Positions 1 through 9,935 of a stretch of DNA of 64,000 nucleotides are shown here, piece by piece. Position 1 is the stretch's first letter. The number at the start of each line of letters is the position of its first letter. The stretch is from Vibrio maritimus (GTDB lineage: Bacteria; Pseudomonadota; Gammaproteobacteria; Enterobacterales; Vibrionaceae), in contig NZ_CP090440.1 of the NCBI RefSeq assembly GCF_021441885.1, forward strand, positions 124,001-188,000. Reading direction: 5' to 3'. The position numbers and the translations under genes were made by a program. The notes beneath the pieces are model-generated. The model searched no databases and was not told the DNA's origin. It saw nothing but the letters and a program-made list of their open reading frames with translations.

Positions 1-672
1 TGAGCAGATTCGGTCTTGTGGCTTGTAAATCGCATTGAGAACTTGATGTAGCTTCTGCGATAGCGCATGCATCAATGAAGTGTATTGAGAGGGCTAGTTT
101 TGCAGTGTATTCGAATGATTCACATTATTTTCTAGTAAGCCAATGTGCACCACCACATGACGCCATAGCTACTATCGAGAATTCTATACAAGATAAAACT
201 CTAGCAGCTTTCTACGCGTTAGCTTTTTTCGGAATTGTTTGTTGCCTCGATTATCGTGAGCAGCAACGTGGAATGTATTTATATCTAGAGCGATACCAGT
301 AATGTGAGCTATTGACCTGGGATACCTCCTACTGAGCTCTGTTTGAGTTTAGCTATGAGGAGGGACGTACCTTCTCATTTAATGTGTTGATGCGTAGCAG
401 GTTTCAAAGCGATGATAGTAGCACTTTTAACAAAGGCCTTAATCTAAGTATCACGCTTGTATTTTCCCTGCCAGACTATTTTATTCTGTTCACAGGCTGC
501 GTGAATATGGAAAATATTTTTGCCAAGTCAGTACCAACTATAGTAATACTATTCATAAAATTCACTTTTCCATTTTTATTTTAGCTATCACCAATTCTAA
601 TTGAGCATCGGGTTATTGAGATGGGCAGTATCCATATCATTGTTTACAAATACACCGCGTTTTTTACAAGAT
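1..672. other. No supported gene
   Basis: Open frames of 60 to 75 codons occur here on the plus strand, but none has a convincing ribosome binding site, domain or composition, and they overlap one another. I see no RNA gene or insertion-sequence end. The stretch is AT-rich and probably decayed intergenic DNA downstream of the next minus-strand gene. Confidence 0.4.
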
Positions 673-1308
673 TTATTCTACTTTATAAACTTTCATAAAA
701 TCCACCCTTGGATTTACCCCTGTGCCGTTTATATAAACATCATTATTGCTCGCTGTAAGCATGATACCAGCATCTACATAAGAAAATTCCTTTTGGAGGT
801 TTATTGGTTTACTATATCGTACTGACACAAAGGATGCGCCTATTTTTCCATTATGGTTTGATTTATCTCTTGTTATATCAAAGAAAGATATTGCATATTC
901 AAATGCATTAGGATATTCCGTTGTGCTCAGTTTAGATAATGAAGGGTTGTCTAATTCGTAAAGCCCTACAGACATGTAATTTTTTGATTTAACATTTTGT
1001 ATTGCATAGCTTCCAGAGTAATCATAATAACCACTTTTCTTTGGTATTTTTACTAGCTGCCAATGATATGAGTTCTCCCCCCTTAAGCAAAGGCTTGGTT
1101 TAAATTTTACGCCGGCAGATATGGCGCCAAAATTTTCAAATATCATTCTTTCATTACCATTGTTTTTATTATAATGAGTTATACAAATTCTATCACCAAT
1201 CTCCAATTGCGAAATAGAAGTAACCTCTTCAATATGACGATTTACGTTTGCGAAAGCAGTCATACTCATTGATAGACAGCAGGCGGTTAATAGTAATGTA
1301 TATTTCAT
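673..1308 (-). CDS. Secreted protein of unknown function
   Basis: The 211-residue product starts with a Sec signal peptide of about 20 residues (basic start, hydrophobic core, small residues before the likely cut after AFA). The start is backed by a GGAG box a few bases upstream. The mature part is polar and contains a Cys pair and short beta-rich stretches, suggesting a small periplasmic or extracellular protein. No family was recognised. It stands alone between relics, its sequence is much more AT-rich than the conjugation genes, and it looks like horizontally acquired cargo. Two other signal-peptide proteins of similar size in the window (4876-5580 and 31610-32194) are also isolated cargo, but I see no clear sequence similarity among the three. 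Confidence 0.7.
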   Translation of the reverse strand: MKYTLLLTACCLSMSMTAFANVNRHIEEVTSISQLEIGDRICITHYNKNNGNERMIFENFGAISAGVKFKPSLCLRGENSYHWQLVKIPKKSGYYDYSGSYAIQNVKSKNYMSVGLYELDNPSLSKLSTTEYPNAFEYAISFFDITRDKSNHNGKIGASFVSVRYSKPINLQKEFSYVDAGIMLTASNNDVYINGTGVNPRVDFMKVYKVE

Positions 1309-1824
1309 AATAGTTTCTCCATGTATAAATAACGCATAACGCCAAGCTAGATTTTACAGGAAGCCCTTCATTGCACATTAGTAACACATTCACTGGTTAA
1401 GCAAAAGATATTTTAAATTATAAATAATAAATAAGAGTTTTGTAGTGAAAATTATTTCCACGGTTATCAGAGGGCTAACGGTACGGTTTCGTACTCTCAG
1501 AACGTAGTTGCTAATATGTGGTTGGCTGCGCTAAAGTTTGTGCGTATAATCTGACTATTCATTCACCGTAATGACGCGCCGATAATCTTTATTATTTATG
1601 ATTACTAGCCTTTCAGTCACCCCCCCCGTATCACTCCAGATCCATTAATTTCCTGTTTGAATACTACAAAGCTTGGCAAAGAGCATAGAATTAAACTTTT
1701 CGGGATATCGAAATTATTTAAATCGCTAAAAGGCTCTACTGCAATCCTGGCTATATTTATGATTTATAAATTTTTTATGTATTTAATAGTAAACATTTTC
1801 TCATTAGTTTCACTTCGGCTAAGG
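1309..1824. other. Intergenic, no gene recognised
   Basis: Low-complexity AT-rich DNA upstream of the secreted-protein gene. It should hold that gene's promoter on the minus strand, but I cannot name convincing -35 and -10 boxes. A plus-strand open frame at 1657-2004 starts inside it. I reject that frame because its second half is the dispersed noncoding element described at 1825. Confidence 0.4.
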
Positions 1825-2060
1825 GACCTAGACCATATAACCAATATGAAACTCTCCCTTCAGAAGGTAAAATTGAATAAGTTTCACTGTGTATACACAG
1901 TGGCTTGGCATAAAAAGGTTCATGGCTCAAATTATAATCAAAGACTTCACGTTAAAAGTACTGCAAGGGGGCATTTTCCTTTAAATACCAATATAAGTTA
2001 CTGATTTTTTAAAACGGTTTAAGTTGGGTGCTTAGACGGCTTTAATGTGATGGGGGAGGG
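1825..2060. repeat. Relic copy of the dispersed Cas2-leader element
   Basis: The sequence from the ATGAAACTCTCCCTT stretch through AAATTATAATCAAAG to the GGTTTAAGTTGGGTGC stretch aligns with 15176-15370 and, in part, with 27330-27465. Those two fuller copies sit upstream of Cas2-like genes. This copy has no Cas2-like gene next to it and lacks the inverted repeat containing GAGACAGT found in the others, so it is a truncated relic. The match is seen directly by reading the three stretches side by side; percentage identity was not computed. Confidence 0.7.
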
Positions 2061-2284
2061 GATCGATATTATCTAGCAGTTGCATAGTACTACTGAGACC
2101 ATTAGCTTTTAAGGTGTTGAAATACATAGTATTGTAGCGTGAATGGAGTGAGCTAAATCAAGGGTACGCCCCTTTCATCAAAAAGTCCAATGGATGTACC
2201 CTTTCTATACCAATTAGATTAAGCAGCGCTCAAGTAACACACATGCCTAGGGAAAATACATAACTACCTTAATATTTGTTTTAA

Positions 2285-2350
2285 TAAGTTTGGATTTGGT
2301 AGCCACGGACATTGAACTGATTTGTTCCGCAACCTTCTTCGGTTCTTTTA
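2285..2350 (-). pseudogene. Relic 3' end of a DUF723-like gene
   Basis: Read on the minus strand this short stretch encodes GCGTNQFNVRGYQIQT, which matches the C-terminus of the intact protein at 33831-34160 (GCGANQFNVRGYQTQH). The rest of the gene is missing. The same C-terminal peptide is found as a relic at about 30770-30830 and 32840-32890. Confidence 0.6.
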
Positions 2351-2351
2351 A

Positions 2352-3290
2352 AGTCGAACGTACTTTGTCGCAGAAATCGAATGGACTAGATCAAAGTTTT
2401 ACGATCAAATCAGTGACATTCATTCACCGACTTTGATTTCAGGCCTAAGCCCCGCTGCAACAATGCCCTCGCCAATCAAGGTTCACTCATGTTTTGGATT
2501 GACGAAGAGGCGATAGCTGAGTGGAAGCAACTCAGGCAGAATAAACGTGGTTGACCGCGATGTTTAGTAGCCTCGTTATCATGACCGCTCTCATGGTAAA
2601 GCGCATCTTTAAGGGCTCTGCAAGGCTTCATCGATTCTGTTTAGATTGGCAGACATCCCATTGGTTTGTCCCCACTATCTTTTCATCAATCGATGAGCTA
2701 AGGATGTTGAGGTTAATTTCAAAGCCCCATCACGAGGCGCTACCCAATACCTAGCTATTGATGTCACAGTGCTCAAGGTATACGGTGAGGGCGAACGGAA
2801 AGTGAAAAAGCATAGAACTGACGGTAAGCGTCGAGCCTGACGTAAACTCTACCTTGCTGCTGATACTGGTACTTATGAAGTTATCGTAGTGGAACTGACA
2901 CTTTTGTGCGGAAGTGCTGCTAATTTACTCAAGCAAACACGCCTAACCACCAAGGAAATTTCAGAAGATGGTGCGTACGATACAAAGAAGTGCTACAGGG
3001 CTATTCAGATTAAGAAAGCGACACCCCTAATCACTTCACGTGAAGGGGCAGCTTTCTGGGAAAAGGGGCATCCACGTAAGCGAGCGGTTGGCTGTCAAAA
3101 ATTCTACGGCTCGAACAAAATAGTATGGTTATCATAAACGTTCATTGCTGGAGATTGCTGTGTATCGTGTAAAACAGCTATTAGGCTCCTCACTCACGTT
3201 TCGCAATTATAACGCACAAGTTAGAGAGACTTACGTCATGACCAAAGCTCTCAATAAGTCACCTAAATTAAACGTGCTGACCACCGTTTA
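2352..3290 (+). mobile_element. IS5-family insertion sequence, degenerate
   Basis: Conceptual translation gives the IS5/IS903-type transposase order. There is an N-terminal piece ending in FWIDEEAIAEWKQ, then the MTALMVKRIF block, a stretch AIDVTVLKVYGEG, and the C-terminal parts DGAYDTKKCYRAI and RNYNAQVRETYVM. At least two in-frame stops and frame changes break it, so it cannot make a working transposase. The left end (TTTGTCGCAGAAATCGA) aligns with the cleaner IS5 end at 12062 (TTTGTTGCGTAAATCGA). No right terminal repeat is visible; the element runs into the end of the SDR gene. Confidence 0.75.
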
Positions 3291-4005
3291 CATGAATTTC
3301 AGATCCATTAATATAACTAGCTCCATTATTGCATAAGAAATAAATCAACGAGGCGACTTCCTCTGGCTTACCTAATCTGTTCATAGGTACTTGTGCAGAA
3401 ACTATATCTTCTGTGCCAGGAGATAGAATTGATGTTTCAATTTCCCCAGGAGCGATACAGTTAGCACGAACGCCTGAGGCTCCCATTTCAAATGCTAATT
3501 CTCTGGTTAAGGTAGTCAGTGCAGCTTTTGAAGATGCATAAGCAACACCAGCGAAAGGATGGACTTTTGAACCAGCAATAGAAGTCACATTAATTATGCT
3601 TCCTTTTGCTTCACGTAGTTCATTGAAAAGACCTCTCGCTAGGATAGCTGTAGAGAAAACATTCACATTAAAAACCTTTAACCAGGTTTCATAGTCAGTA
3701 TCTAGGACTCCTATTCGCGACCCTTCAGCTGTCTTAGGTGAAATCCCCGCATTATTTACTAATGCGTGCAATTTACCGTTACCAACCTTTTCTTTGATTT
3801 CTTCAATGACCGTATAGATTGCATTAATATTTGATAAGTCCAGATGAATGTGATTTTCCTCTCCTTTTGACCAAGGGCACTCACTGCTCCATTCTTGACG
3901 CGAAGTAGTAATTACTCTCCATCCTGCTGCATTGAAATGCTTAACTGTTGCGTGACCGATGCCGCGACTACCTCCAGTAAGAAGCAAAGTTTTCTGTTCT
4001 GTCAT
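3268..4005 (-). CDS. Short-chain dehydrogenase/reductase (SDR)
   Basis: The 245-residue protein is a full-length classical SDR. It has the NAD(P)-binding motif TGGSRGIG near residue 10, the NNAG motif near residue 88, the catalytic YASSK (Tyr and Lys) near residue 155 and the C-terminal NGSEIHVNGG typical of FabG-like members. Such enzymes oxidise or reduce a hydroxyl/keto group using NAD(P)(H) in the cytosol; the substrate cannot be told from sequence. The gene is isolated between an IS5 relic and an IS6 relic, and its 3' end overlaps IS5-derived sequence, so it looks like cargo carried between insertion sequences. Confidence 0.9.
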   Translation of the reverse strand: MTEQKTLLLTGGSRGIGHATVKHFNAAGWRVITTSRQEWSSECPWSKGEENHIHLDLSNINAIYTVIEEIKEKVGNGKLHALVNNAGISPKTAEGSRIGVLDTDYETWLKVFNVNVFSTAILARGLFNELREAKGSIINVTSIAGSKVHPFAGVAYASSKAALTTLTRELAFEMGASGVRANCIAPGEIETSILSPGTEDIVSAQVPMNRLGKPEEVASLIYFLCNNGASYINGSEIHVNGGQHV

Positions 4006-4021
4006 GTTACTCCCATAGATT

Positions 4022-4801
4022 GGCTCTGTTGCAAATAAGTATCGTGAGTGAATAGAACCTCGAGAGGAGCATCAGCCCCTTACCAATGCATTAGTGATTA
4101 GACAGATCTCTCCCGCTGTTCTTCAATCGTATTGCCACCTTTCGAATTGACCTTTAACATATACATCCCCTAAAAATTTTTCAGTGTGGCATACGCCGTT
4201 TTCATGGACTTAAATCCGCGGACTGGGTGGATAAATCGCTTTAGCTTTGCATGATCCGCTTCAACAGTGTTGTTTAGGTATCTAATTTGGCGATGCAGCA
4301 CCTCATCTAGGAATTTCCCTTGTTTTAACACCTGAATAGCCAGACCTTATACTGGTGCTTTATCCATATTGACTGTATGAGGGCATTCCCTACCTTTTAG
4401 CCCTCTCAGCGCCTTTGCCAAAAAAACGCTGCGTCGCTTTGGCATTATGAGTAGTGGACAGAAAGAAATCGATAGTTTCTCCACGCTTATCAACCACTCA
4501 ATAAAGGTAGGCTTACTTTCCTTTTGCTATGATGTAGGTTTCGTCAACTTTCCAACTCCTACTTGAACGCGGACGCCAATACACCACTTAAGTTTTTCTT
4601 GAATGAGAGGAGCATATTGCTGAACCCATCGATAGATTGTCGTGTGGTCAACATTCACACCGCGCTCACCAAGCATCTCTTCAAGTTCACGATAACTGAC
4701 ATCTTATTTGAAATGATGAAGCTTAAAGAGATTCATGATGGATAACCGTGGCATGAGAGGTGCATTAGATTAAACAGCCGTACTTTATTTGCAACAGAGC
4801 C
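4022..4801 (-). mobile_element. IS6-family insertion sequence, degenerate
   Basis: The ends are matching terminal inverted repeats, GGCTCTGTTGCAAATAA at the left and its reverse complement at the right, typical of IS6/IS26 relatives. The length of about 780 bp also fits. On the minus strand the conceptual product contains YRELEEMLGERGVNVDHTTI and YRWVQQYAPL, the IS6 N-terminal signature, followed by a VDETYI-like DDE segment. Several stops interrupt it. The 8 bases flanking each end differ, so no target duplication remains. Confidence 0.85.
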
Positions 4802-4875
4802 TAAAACAGATCAATTACTTTTAGTTAAAGTCATGTTCGAAAATCGGGGACCACTTTTCAACCCCAACTATAGAA

Positions 4876-5580
4876 CTATGAAGGACAAGTTTCTCTTTGT
4901 ATGTGAAATCCATTAATGTCTGCTGTTCCTGTTGTAATTAGAGTATCGTTTGGGCCGAGTTCAAACTTAGTTAACTCTTTTTGTAAATCTACAACCTCTA
5001 CATTAAATATGTTTGTCCCAAAAAGAGCTCCTCCTTCTAAATGAGTAAAATTAGGGTAGTAATATTTCAGTTTTTCATCGGACAAAATATTGTGACTTGT
5101 CCCCGTCATTATGTTAGTTACTTTTAATGTATATATTCCTTTATTATAAATGCATATATTAACCTTGCCATCTAAGTCTGAAGTGGGTTCAGATGATGGC
5201 AAAGTAGTATGGATCGTTAAATTCAGTAATTCATCATACTGTGATTTTGAAGAATTTTTGTTTACCCACATATCAATATATGCATCTTTTATATAAGCCT
5301 GCATTAACGATGCTTCAGTAGCTTCATGGTTTTTTCTCAAAATATTATAGTTGGGGTGTTCTTCAGTGGGGACCCAAGTGCATGTATAATCAGACACACC
5401 TCCATTATATTCGTACTTAAAACACACTCCTCGTTGATATAATGTACCATCTTTTGTATCAATTACATCTGATAAATTAGTATGTATAGAATAGATCTTA
5501 CCTTGTAAAGATTGATTGTATGAGAATACATTACTACTAAAGATCATTAGTAGTAATACCATTAGTAGTTTATTTGTCAT
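4876..5580 (-). CDS. Secreted protein of unknown function
   Basis: The product has 234 residues and a clear signal peptide (MTNKLLMVLLLMIFSSNVFS), with AAGGAG placed upstream of the ATG. The mature part contains several cysteines (VCFKYEY, YTCTW, NICIYNKG, ETCPS) that could form disulfides in the periplasm or outside the cell. I recognise no family. It is AT-rich and flanked by an IS6 relic and a relic of plasmid topoisomerase DNA, so it is probably acquired cargo. Confidence 0.7.
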   Translation of the reverse strand: MTNKLLMVLLLMIFSSNVFSYNQSLQGKIYSIHTNLSDVIDTKDGTLYQRGVCFKYEYNGGVSDYTCTWVPTEEHPNYNILRKNHEATEASLMQAYIKDAYIDMWVNKNSSKSQYDELLNLTIHTTLPSSEPTSDLDGKVNICIYNKGIYTLKVTNIMTGTSHNILSDEKLKYYYPNFTHLEGGALFGTNIFNVEVVDLQKELTKFELGPNDTLITTGTADINGFHIQRETCPS

Positions 5581-5717
5581 AAATAAAGCTCCTTATGTTG
5601 TATTTTAAAAATAAAACTTAACGCAACCACTAAATATAATAGCCCATACTATGCTCTTGACGTTTATTTTATTTTTATTTTTATTTTATTTCATCCTTCA
5701 ATTAACCAGTATACAGC

Positions 5718-6168
5718 GTTGATTGCATCGCAAAGTGTGGTCATCTGAAAATGATAAGTTGGGATATGGGAAGCATTCACCTAGTGATGCAAGGCTTTAG
5801 GGCCTTAGTATAGGAAGGACTGTATTAATAAAAGTGCAATACAGATAACGCGAGGCTGTATTAACTTGGCGGAGCAATCCTTGTAATTGTTCTGGGCTCA
5901 GCGCCACAATTAAAGTGGCACTCTTCGACGGTGCTCGACATTACAACTCACCTTTGTTTCTAGCTGGGCACTCATCCTTGCCAAAATGGCGTACTTTACA
6001 TTAGGGAATGCCTGCCCCCCGCTAAGAGTTACCAGGCTTTTTGGGACGTTGGATTAATAATTTGTCACATTGACCACAGGTTTCATCCTCACGCATCGTG
6101 CCGTTATTTAGTTTGGGCTTGGGGTTGAGATTGGGTTTTCCATTATCGTCAGGAAATGTGGCTCTTGG
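5718..6168 (-). pseudogene. Relic of plasmid topoisomerase 3' end and downstream gene
   Basis: This stretch aligns along its length with 37975-38415, the 3' end of the intact plasmid topoisomerase III gene plus the small gene that follows it. Shared pieces include CATCTGAAAATGATAAG, CATTACAACTCACCTTTGT and CACGCATCGTGCCGTTATTT. The relic preserves the zinc-ribbon peptides NGTMREDETCGQCDK and QRPKKPGNS but has indels. It stops abruptly where IS6-like DNA begins at about 6169. The plasmid ancestor or a related plasmid evidently contributed this DNA. Confidence 0.8.
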
Positions 6169-6401
6169 CAATAGAGCGGTAATGATTAAGGACAGTTCAA
6201 CTTCAATCGCTACTTTTTCAGTGAGACCATGTTGAGCTATCGCCTTATTCAGAAAGGCTTTGGTAGCCGCCTCATCGCGATTAGGGCTGAGGCAGTAGTC
6301 AATGACGTCTGATGGAAAATGGCAGCCTTTAAACATAAATTTTCAGAGCGTTGAGTGGGTAAATCTTAAACCGATAACACCAAACTTTACGATACAACCC
6401 C
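6169..6401 (-). mobile_element. IS6-like element, internally deleted, left of cargo pair
   Basis: On the minus strand this encodes the start MFKGCHFPSDVI fused directly to DYCLSPNRDEAATKAF. The copy at 9936-10640 has about 80 residues between those two segments, so roughly 250 bp have been lost, probably at the short homology around GATGTCATTGA. The inner end (GGTTGTATCGTAAAGTTTGG on the minus strand) is inverted relative to the right copy. The outer end is missing, replaced by topoisomerase-derived DNA. Confidence 0.8.
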
Positions 6402-6550
6402 AAAAAACGCCTTCAAATCTGGAGGGCAGTGCTCAATGTTCATTCATATTAGTGGCTTTAACCGCTTTCAATTGATATTTATCTTAATAATTTAAAGGTT
6501 ATTTATAAGACCAATAGATATCTAAACATATTAGCAGAGAGTAATATTAA

Positions 6551-8074
6551 ATGAATTTAAACAGTGATCGTGATGCCGCACGCTTTCTCGACCGCGCTAC
6601 CTTTGGAGTACGGCGTGCAGAGTTGCAAGAACTACGAAATATTGGGGTTGAGGCTTGGTTGAAGGTCCAACGAGAACTGCCTCCTTCTTATCAATTTCCG
6701 TTACTAAAACATAAGCGAGATCAAGTTCGGAATGGAAATTTTTGGCACTATCAGCGTGTAGGCGCTTGGTATGACACAGTCCTCTGGGGAAAAGATCAAT
6801 TACGTCAACGAATGGCATTCGCCTTAAGCCAGCTAGTAGTGGTATCTATTAAAGACGATGGCCTTAGTGGTAGTGGTAAAGATGGCGGAAAGTGGGGACA
6901 ACGCCTCCATGGGGTCGTAAACTACTACGATATGTTGATTGAAAATGCTCTAGGGAATTACCGAGATATTCTTAACCATGTGAGCCGTTCACCAATTATG
7001 GGAACCTTTCTCACCCATATGGGTAACAGATCTTTTGCGGCTTCAGGTTCTCACCCAGATCAAAACTATGCGAGGGAGTTGATGCAACTGTTCTCCATAG
7101 GTTTGAATGAGCTCGAACTCAATGGCACAGTGAGACTGGACAGTGAAGGCATACCAATTGAGAACTACAGCGTTGAGGATGTCGAAAACGTTGCTAAGAT
7201 TATGACGGGCTGGCAAAAAAACAATGATATGCTCAAACCTATGAAGCTTAATGAGAGCGTACACGATCAAGGAGAGAAGCGAGTCCTCGGTCACTACTTC
7301 CCTCCAGGGGTAGGAGCAGAGGAAGAGCTGAATCAACTTCTTGATATATTAATAGCTCACCCTAGCACTGCGCCATATATTTCTAAATTCTTTATTTCAA
7401 AGTTGGTGACTTCAAACCCCAAACCCGACTACGTTGAACGTGTGGCCAGAGTATTTCGCGATACTCAAGGTGATCTTTTTGAAATGGCGAAGGCAATTTT
7501 GCTCGATCCTAATGCATATCACGAAAATCCTCTGCATCTTGCTAAAGTCAGAGAGCCTATCCTGTACTTTACCGGTTATCTGAGAATACTGGACGTACGC
7601 ACCAGTACATCGTTAGGTTTTACTTACACGGACGGCAATATTAAAAGTTCGATAAACCAAGTACCTATGGCAGCACCGTCAGTATTTAACTTCTTCGAGT
7701 CCGATTATAGCCCCCAAGGGCCGGTTGCTGATAATGAATTGATTGCCCCTGAATTAGACGGCTATGATTGGACCTTGTTTCTGGGTAGTGAAAACCAAGT
7801 ACACCGTCAGCTTTGGAGTTTTGATGATAAAAACTTCGGCTCCCGCTCGGATAGATTTTATATTTCAATCGCAGATTATGTAGACATTGCGGCTGACAGT
7901 GTAAGTTTAATCGACCTTATTACTCAACGAGTACTTAATGGCAAAATTAGTGACGCCCTATACCAAGCTCTGGTAGAGATTACCGATTCTTACAATGGAA
8001 ACAATGCACGGGAGATCGCTCGGCAAGCTCTTTATATGTCATTGACCTCACCAGAATATCGAGTACAGGAGTAA
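6551..8074 (+). CDS. DUF1800 family protein
   Basis: The 507-residue product begins with the family hallmark of an early RFLDRATFG segment and contains ARELMQLFSIGL, LMQLFS-type helices and a C-terminal region rich in YMSLTSPEY. DUF1800 proteins are large, mostly helical, usually encoded just upstream of a DUF1501 partner, and of unknown biochemical role. That arrangement holds here: the next gene starts 5 bases after this stop. No signal peptide is visible. The pair lies between inverted IS6-like relics, suggesting joint mobilisation. There are no frameshifts, so the pair appears functional. Confidence 0.85.
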   Translation: MNLNSDRDAARFLDRATFGVRRAELQELRNIGVEAWLKVQRELPPSYQFPLLKHKRDQVRNGNFWHYQRVGAWYDTVLWGKDQLRQRMAFALSQLVVVSIKDDGLSGSGKDGGKWGQRLHGVVNYYDMLIENALGNYRDILNHVSRSPIMGTFLTHMGNRSFAASGSHPDQNYARELMQLFSIGLNELELNGTVRLDSEGIPIENYSVEDVENVAKIMTGWQKNNDMLKPMKLNESVHDQGEKRVLGHYFPPGVGAEEELNQLLDILIAHPSTAPYISKFFISKLVTSNPKPDYVERVARVFRDTQGDLFEMAKAILLDPNAYHENPLHLAKVREPILYFTGYLRILDVRTSTSLGFTYTDGNIKSSINQVPMAAPSVFNFFESDYSPQGPVADNELIAPELDGYDWTLFLGSENQVHRQLWSFDDKNFGSRSDRFYISIADYVDIAADSVSLIDLITQRVLNGKISDALYQALVEITDSYNGNNAREIARQALYMSLTSPEYRVQE

Positions 8075-8079
8075 CTAGG

Positions 8080-9849
8080 ATGAAGCTTACACGTAGACGT
8101 TTTTTGCAATCGAGCAGTGCGGTAGTCTCTGGCATGTCACTGCCTATGTACCTCACCCTGCCTAAGCAAGCATATGCTGCCAGTGACCAGGACTACAAAG
8201 CGCTAGTCTGTGTTTTCTTACCTGGAGGTTGTGACTCGTTTAATATGGTCCTCCCTCGCTCAGGGCAACACTACTTAGACTATCGCGAAGCCCGACCTAA
8301 AATGAGCCATACGAATGATGTGATGCTCGATACTGGGCTTGTTTCAGAAAATGGTGTAGAACTTGGCTTAAATCCCAATATGCCTCTAGTTGCAGAGCTA
8401 ATGCGTAATGGTCAGGCGACAACACTGCTGAATATTGGCACTCTGTTGGAACCAACAACTAAGGATAATTGGGATTCAGTACGTAAACCTTCCAACTTGG
8501 GTTCACATAATACTCAGCAAAACGCTTGGATAAGGCGCTATGACCCTGAGAAGAAAATTTTTCCGAACATCGGGTGGGGGGGAGCTTTGATGGACGAAAT
8601 CCACAATCCAGCAGTACTGTTGCCCGAGTCGCTGAAAGTATCAAACTCTGGTTGGCTTGGTGGTCTGGAATCGGAGGCATTCCGTATCTCTTCTTCGAGT
8701 GCACTTAAGCGTCACGTACAGAGTAAGGCTCCTGAACTGGAGGCTATCACAAAGGCTTATTTTAAAGCTGCGACACTATCTCCCATGCAACAAGAGCTGA
8801 TACGACGCCATAAGTCTTCCTATGAGACTCTTAACACTATAGATAATGTGTTGAAGCAGTACCCGCCTGATACCTCGATTACTGGAGGGGATTTGTCAAA
8901 CCAGCTGCGTTTGGTTAAACAGATGATTGAAGCTGCGCCTGCACTTGGCCATCAACGTACTATATTTGTTGTAACAATGGGTGGTTGGGATACTCATGGA
9001 AAGAGCAACAATGGTGCACTTGGTACTTTAGATAAAGCGTTGGGTACTTTCCAAGCAGCACTCACCGGTGCAGGTCTTTCGGAGCAGGTGGTCACTTTCA
9101 CGATGTCTGATTTTGGTCGAACTATTAACAGTAACTCAAATAATGGTACCGACCACGGTTGGGGGAGCAATCAGTTGGTTCTTGGTGGAAGCATTGTAGG
9201 TCACAAGGCTTACGGTCGATTTCCCGAATTCCGCAGAGGAGGTACCAATGCTAATGGTAATAGCTTTATACCTGAGCTTTCCCACGAGCAAATGGGAGCT
9301 ACGTTTGGTGAATGGCTAGGGCTAAATGAAGTTAGTATGAACACAGTGTTCCCCATGCTTAATCCTAATGCATCAAACCCTTTTTCAAAAAGAACTTTGG
9401 GGTTTTTGTCAGGTGAACAAGGTAGCTCTGAAGCTATTTATCCTTTTGCCGTTTCTGCTAGTGATGAGAACCCTAATGGTATTGATAAAGTAAAACATGC
9501 CGTTGACGGTAATTCTTCAACAAAGTGGTCTGCTAAGGGATTGGGAGTCTCTTATACATTAATGCTACCAGGGGAGCATAAATTATCAAACATAAAATTA
9601 GCACAAGCTAAAGGTAATGAAAGAAAATATAAGTTTTTAATTCAGATCAGCAATGATGGTAATAATTATAAGACTGTAAAAAATATAGTAACTAGTGGGA
9701 ATACAGAAGAGTTAGAGTCTTACTCTTTATCAATGGAAGAAGCAAAGTTCATTCGTTTAATATGTAATGGTAATGATGACCCTAATCGGCCTGACTTACG
9801 TAAATGGAATAATTTTAGCCAAATAGAAGTTTGGGGGAAAGTGAGCTAA
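8080..9849 (+). CDS. DUF1501 family Tat-exported protein with discoidin-like C-terminus
   Basis: The 589-residue product starts with a twin-arginine signal (TRRRFLQSSS, residues 4-13) and a hydrophobic stretch ending near AYA. It is probably exported folded. Residues about 40-440 match the DUF1501 (sulfatase-like fold) layout, including FLPGGCDSFNMVLP, MGGWDTHG and FGRTINSN, with Asp and His residues suited to metal binding. Residues about 450-589 look like a beta-sandwich carbohydrate-binding (F5/8 type C) module, with DGNSSTKWSAKG and FIRLICNGND patterns. The ribosome binding site AGGAG lies in the end of the upstream DUF1800 gene, so the two are co-translated. Function is inferred only as envelope-associated. 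Confidence 0.85.
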   Translation: MKLTRRRFLQSSSAVVSGMSLPMYLTLPKQAYAASDQDYKALVCVFLPGGCDSFNMVLPRSGQHYLDYREARPKMSHTNDVMLDTGLVSENGVELGLNPNMPLVAELMRNGQATTLLNIGTLLEPTTKDNWDSVRKPSNLGSHNTQQNAWIRRYDPEKKIFPNIGWGGALMDEIHNPAVLLPESLKVSNSGWLGGLESEAFRISSSSALKRHVQSKAPELEAITKAYFKAATLSPMQQELIRRHKSSYETLNTIDNVLKQYPPDTSITGGDLSNQLRLVKQMIEAAPALGHQRTIFVVTMGGWDTHGKSNNGALGTLDKALGTFQAALTGAGLSEQVVTFTMSDFGRTINSNSNNGTDHGWGSNQLVLGGSIVGHKAYGRFPEFRRGGTNANGNSFIPELSHEQMGATFGEWLGLNEVSMNTVFPMLNPNASNPFSKRTLGFLSGEQGSSEAIYPFAVSASDENPNGIDKVKHAVDGNSSTKWSAKGLGVSYTLMLPGEHKLSNIKLAQAKGNERKYKFLIQISNDGNNYKTVKNIVTSGNTEELESYSLSMEEAKFIRLICNGNDDPNRPDLRKWNNFSQIEVWGKVS

Positions 9850-9910
9850 AATATACGTCAAACTCACGAAGATTTATCGTAAGCACCTTTAAATCAACTC
9901 ATTGGCTTTC

Positions 9911-9933
9911 GATACCGCCAACTAAGGCGGTAT
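9911..9933 (+). terminator. Terminator stem, T-run lost
   Basis: GATACCGCC and GGCGGTATC pair with a 5-base loop, about 60 bases after the DUF1501 stop. The expected run of T residues is absent because IS6-like DNA begins immediately after at 9936, so termination may be weakened. Confidence 0.45.
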
Positions 9934-9935
9934 CT

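Noticed and set aside
1657..2004. 115-codon plus-strand frame
   Set aside because: Its second half is the dispersed noncoding element, which is not open in the same frame in the other copies.
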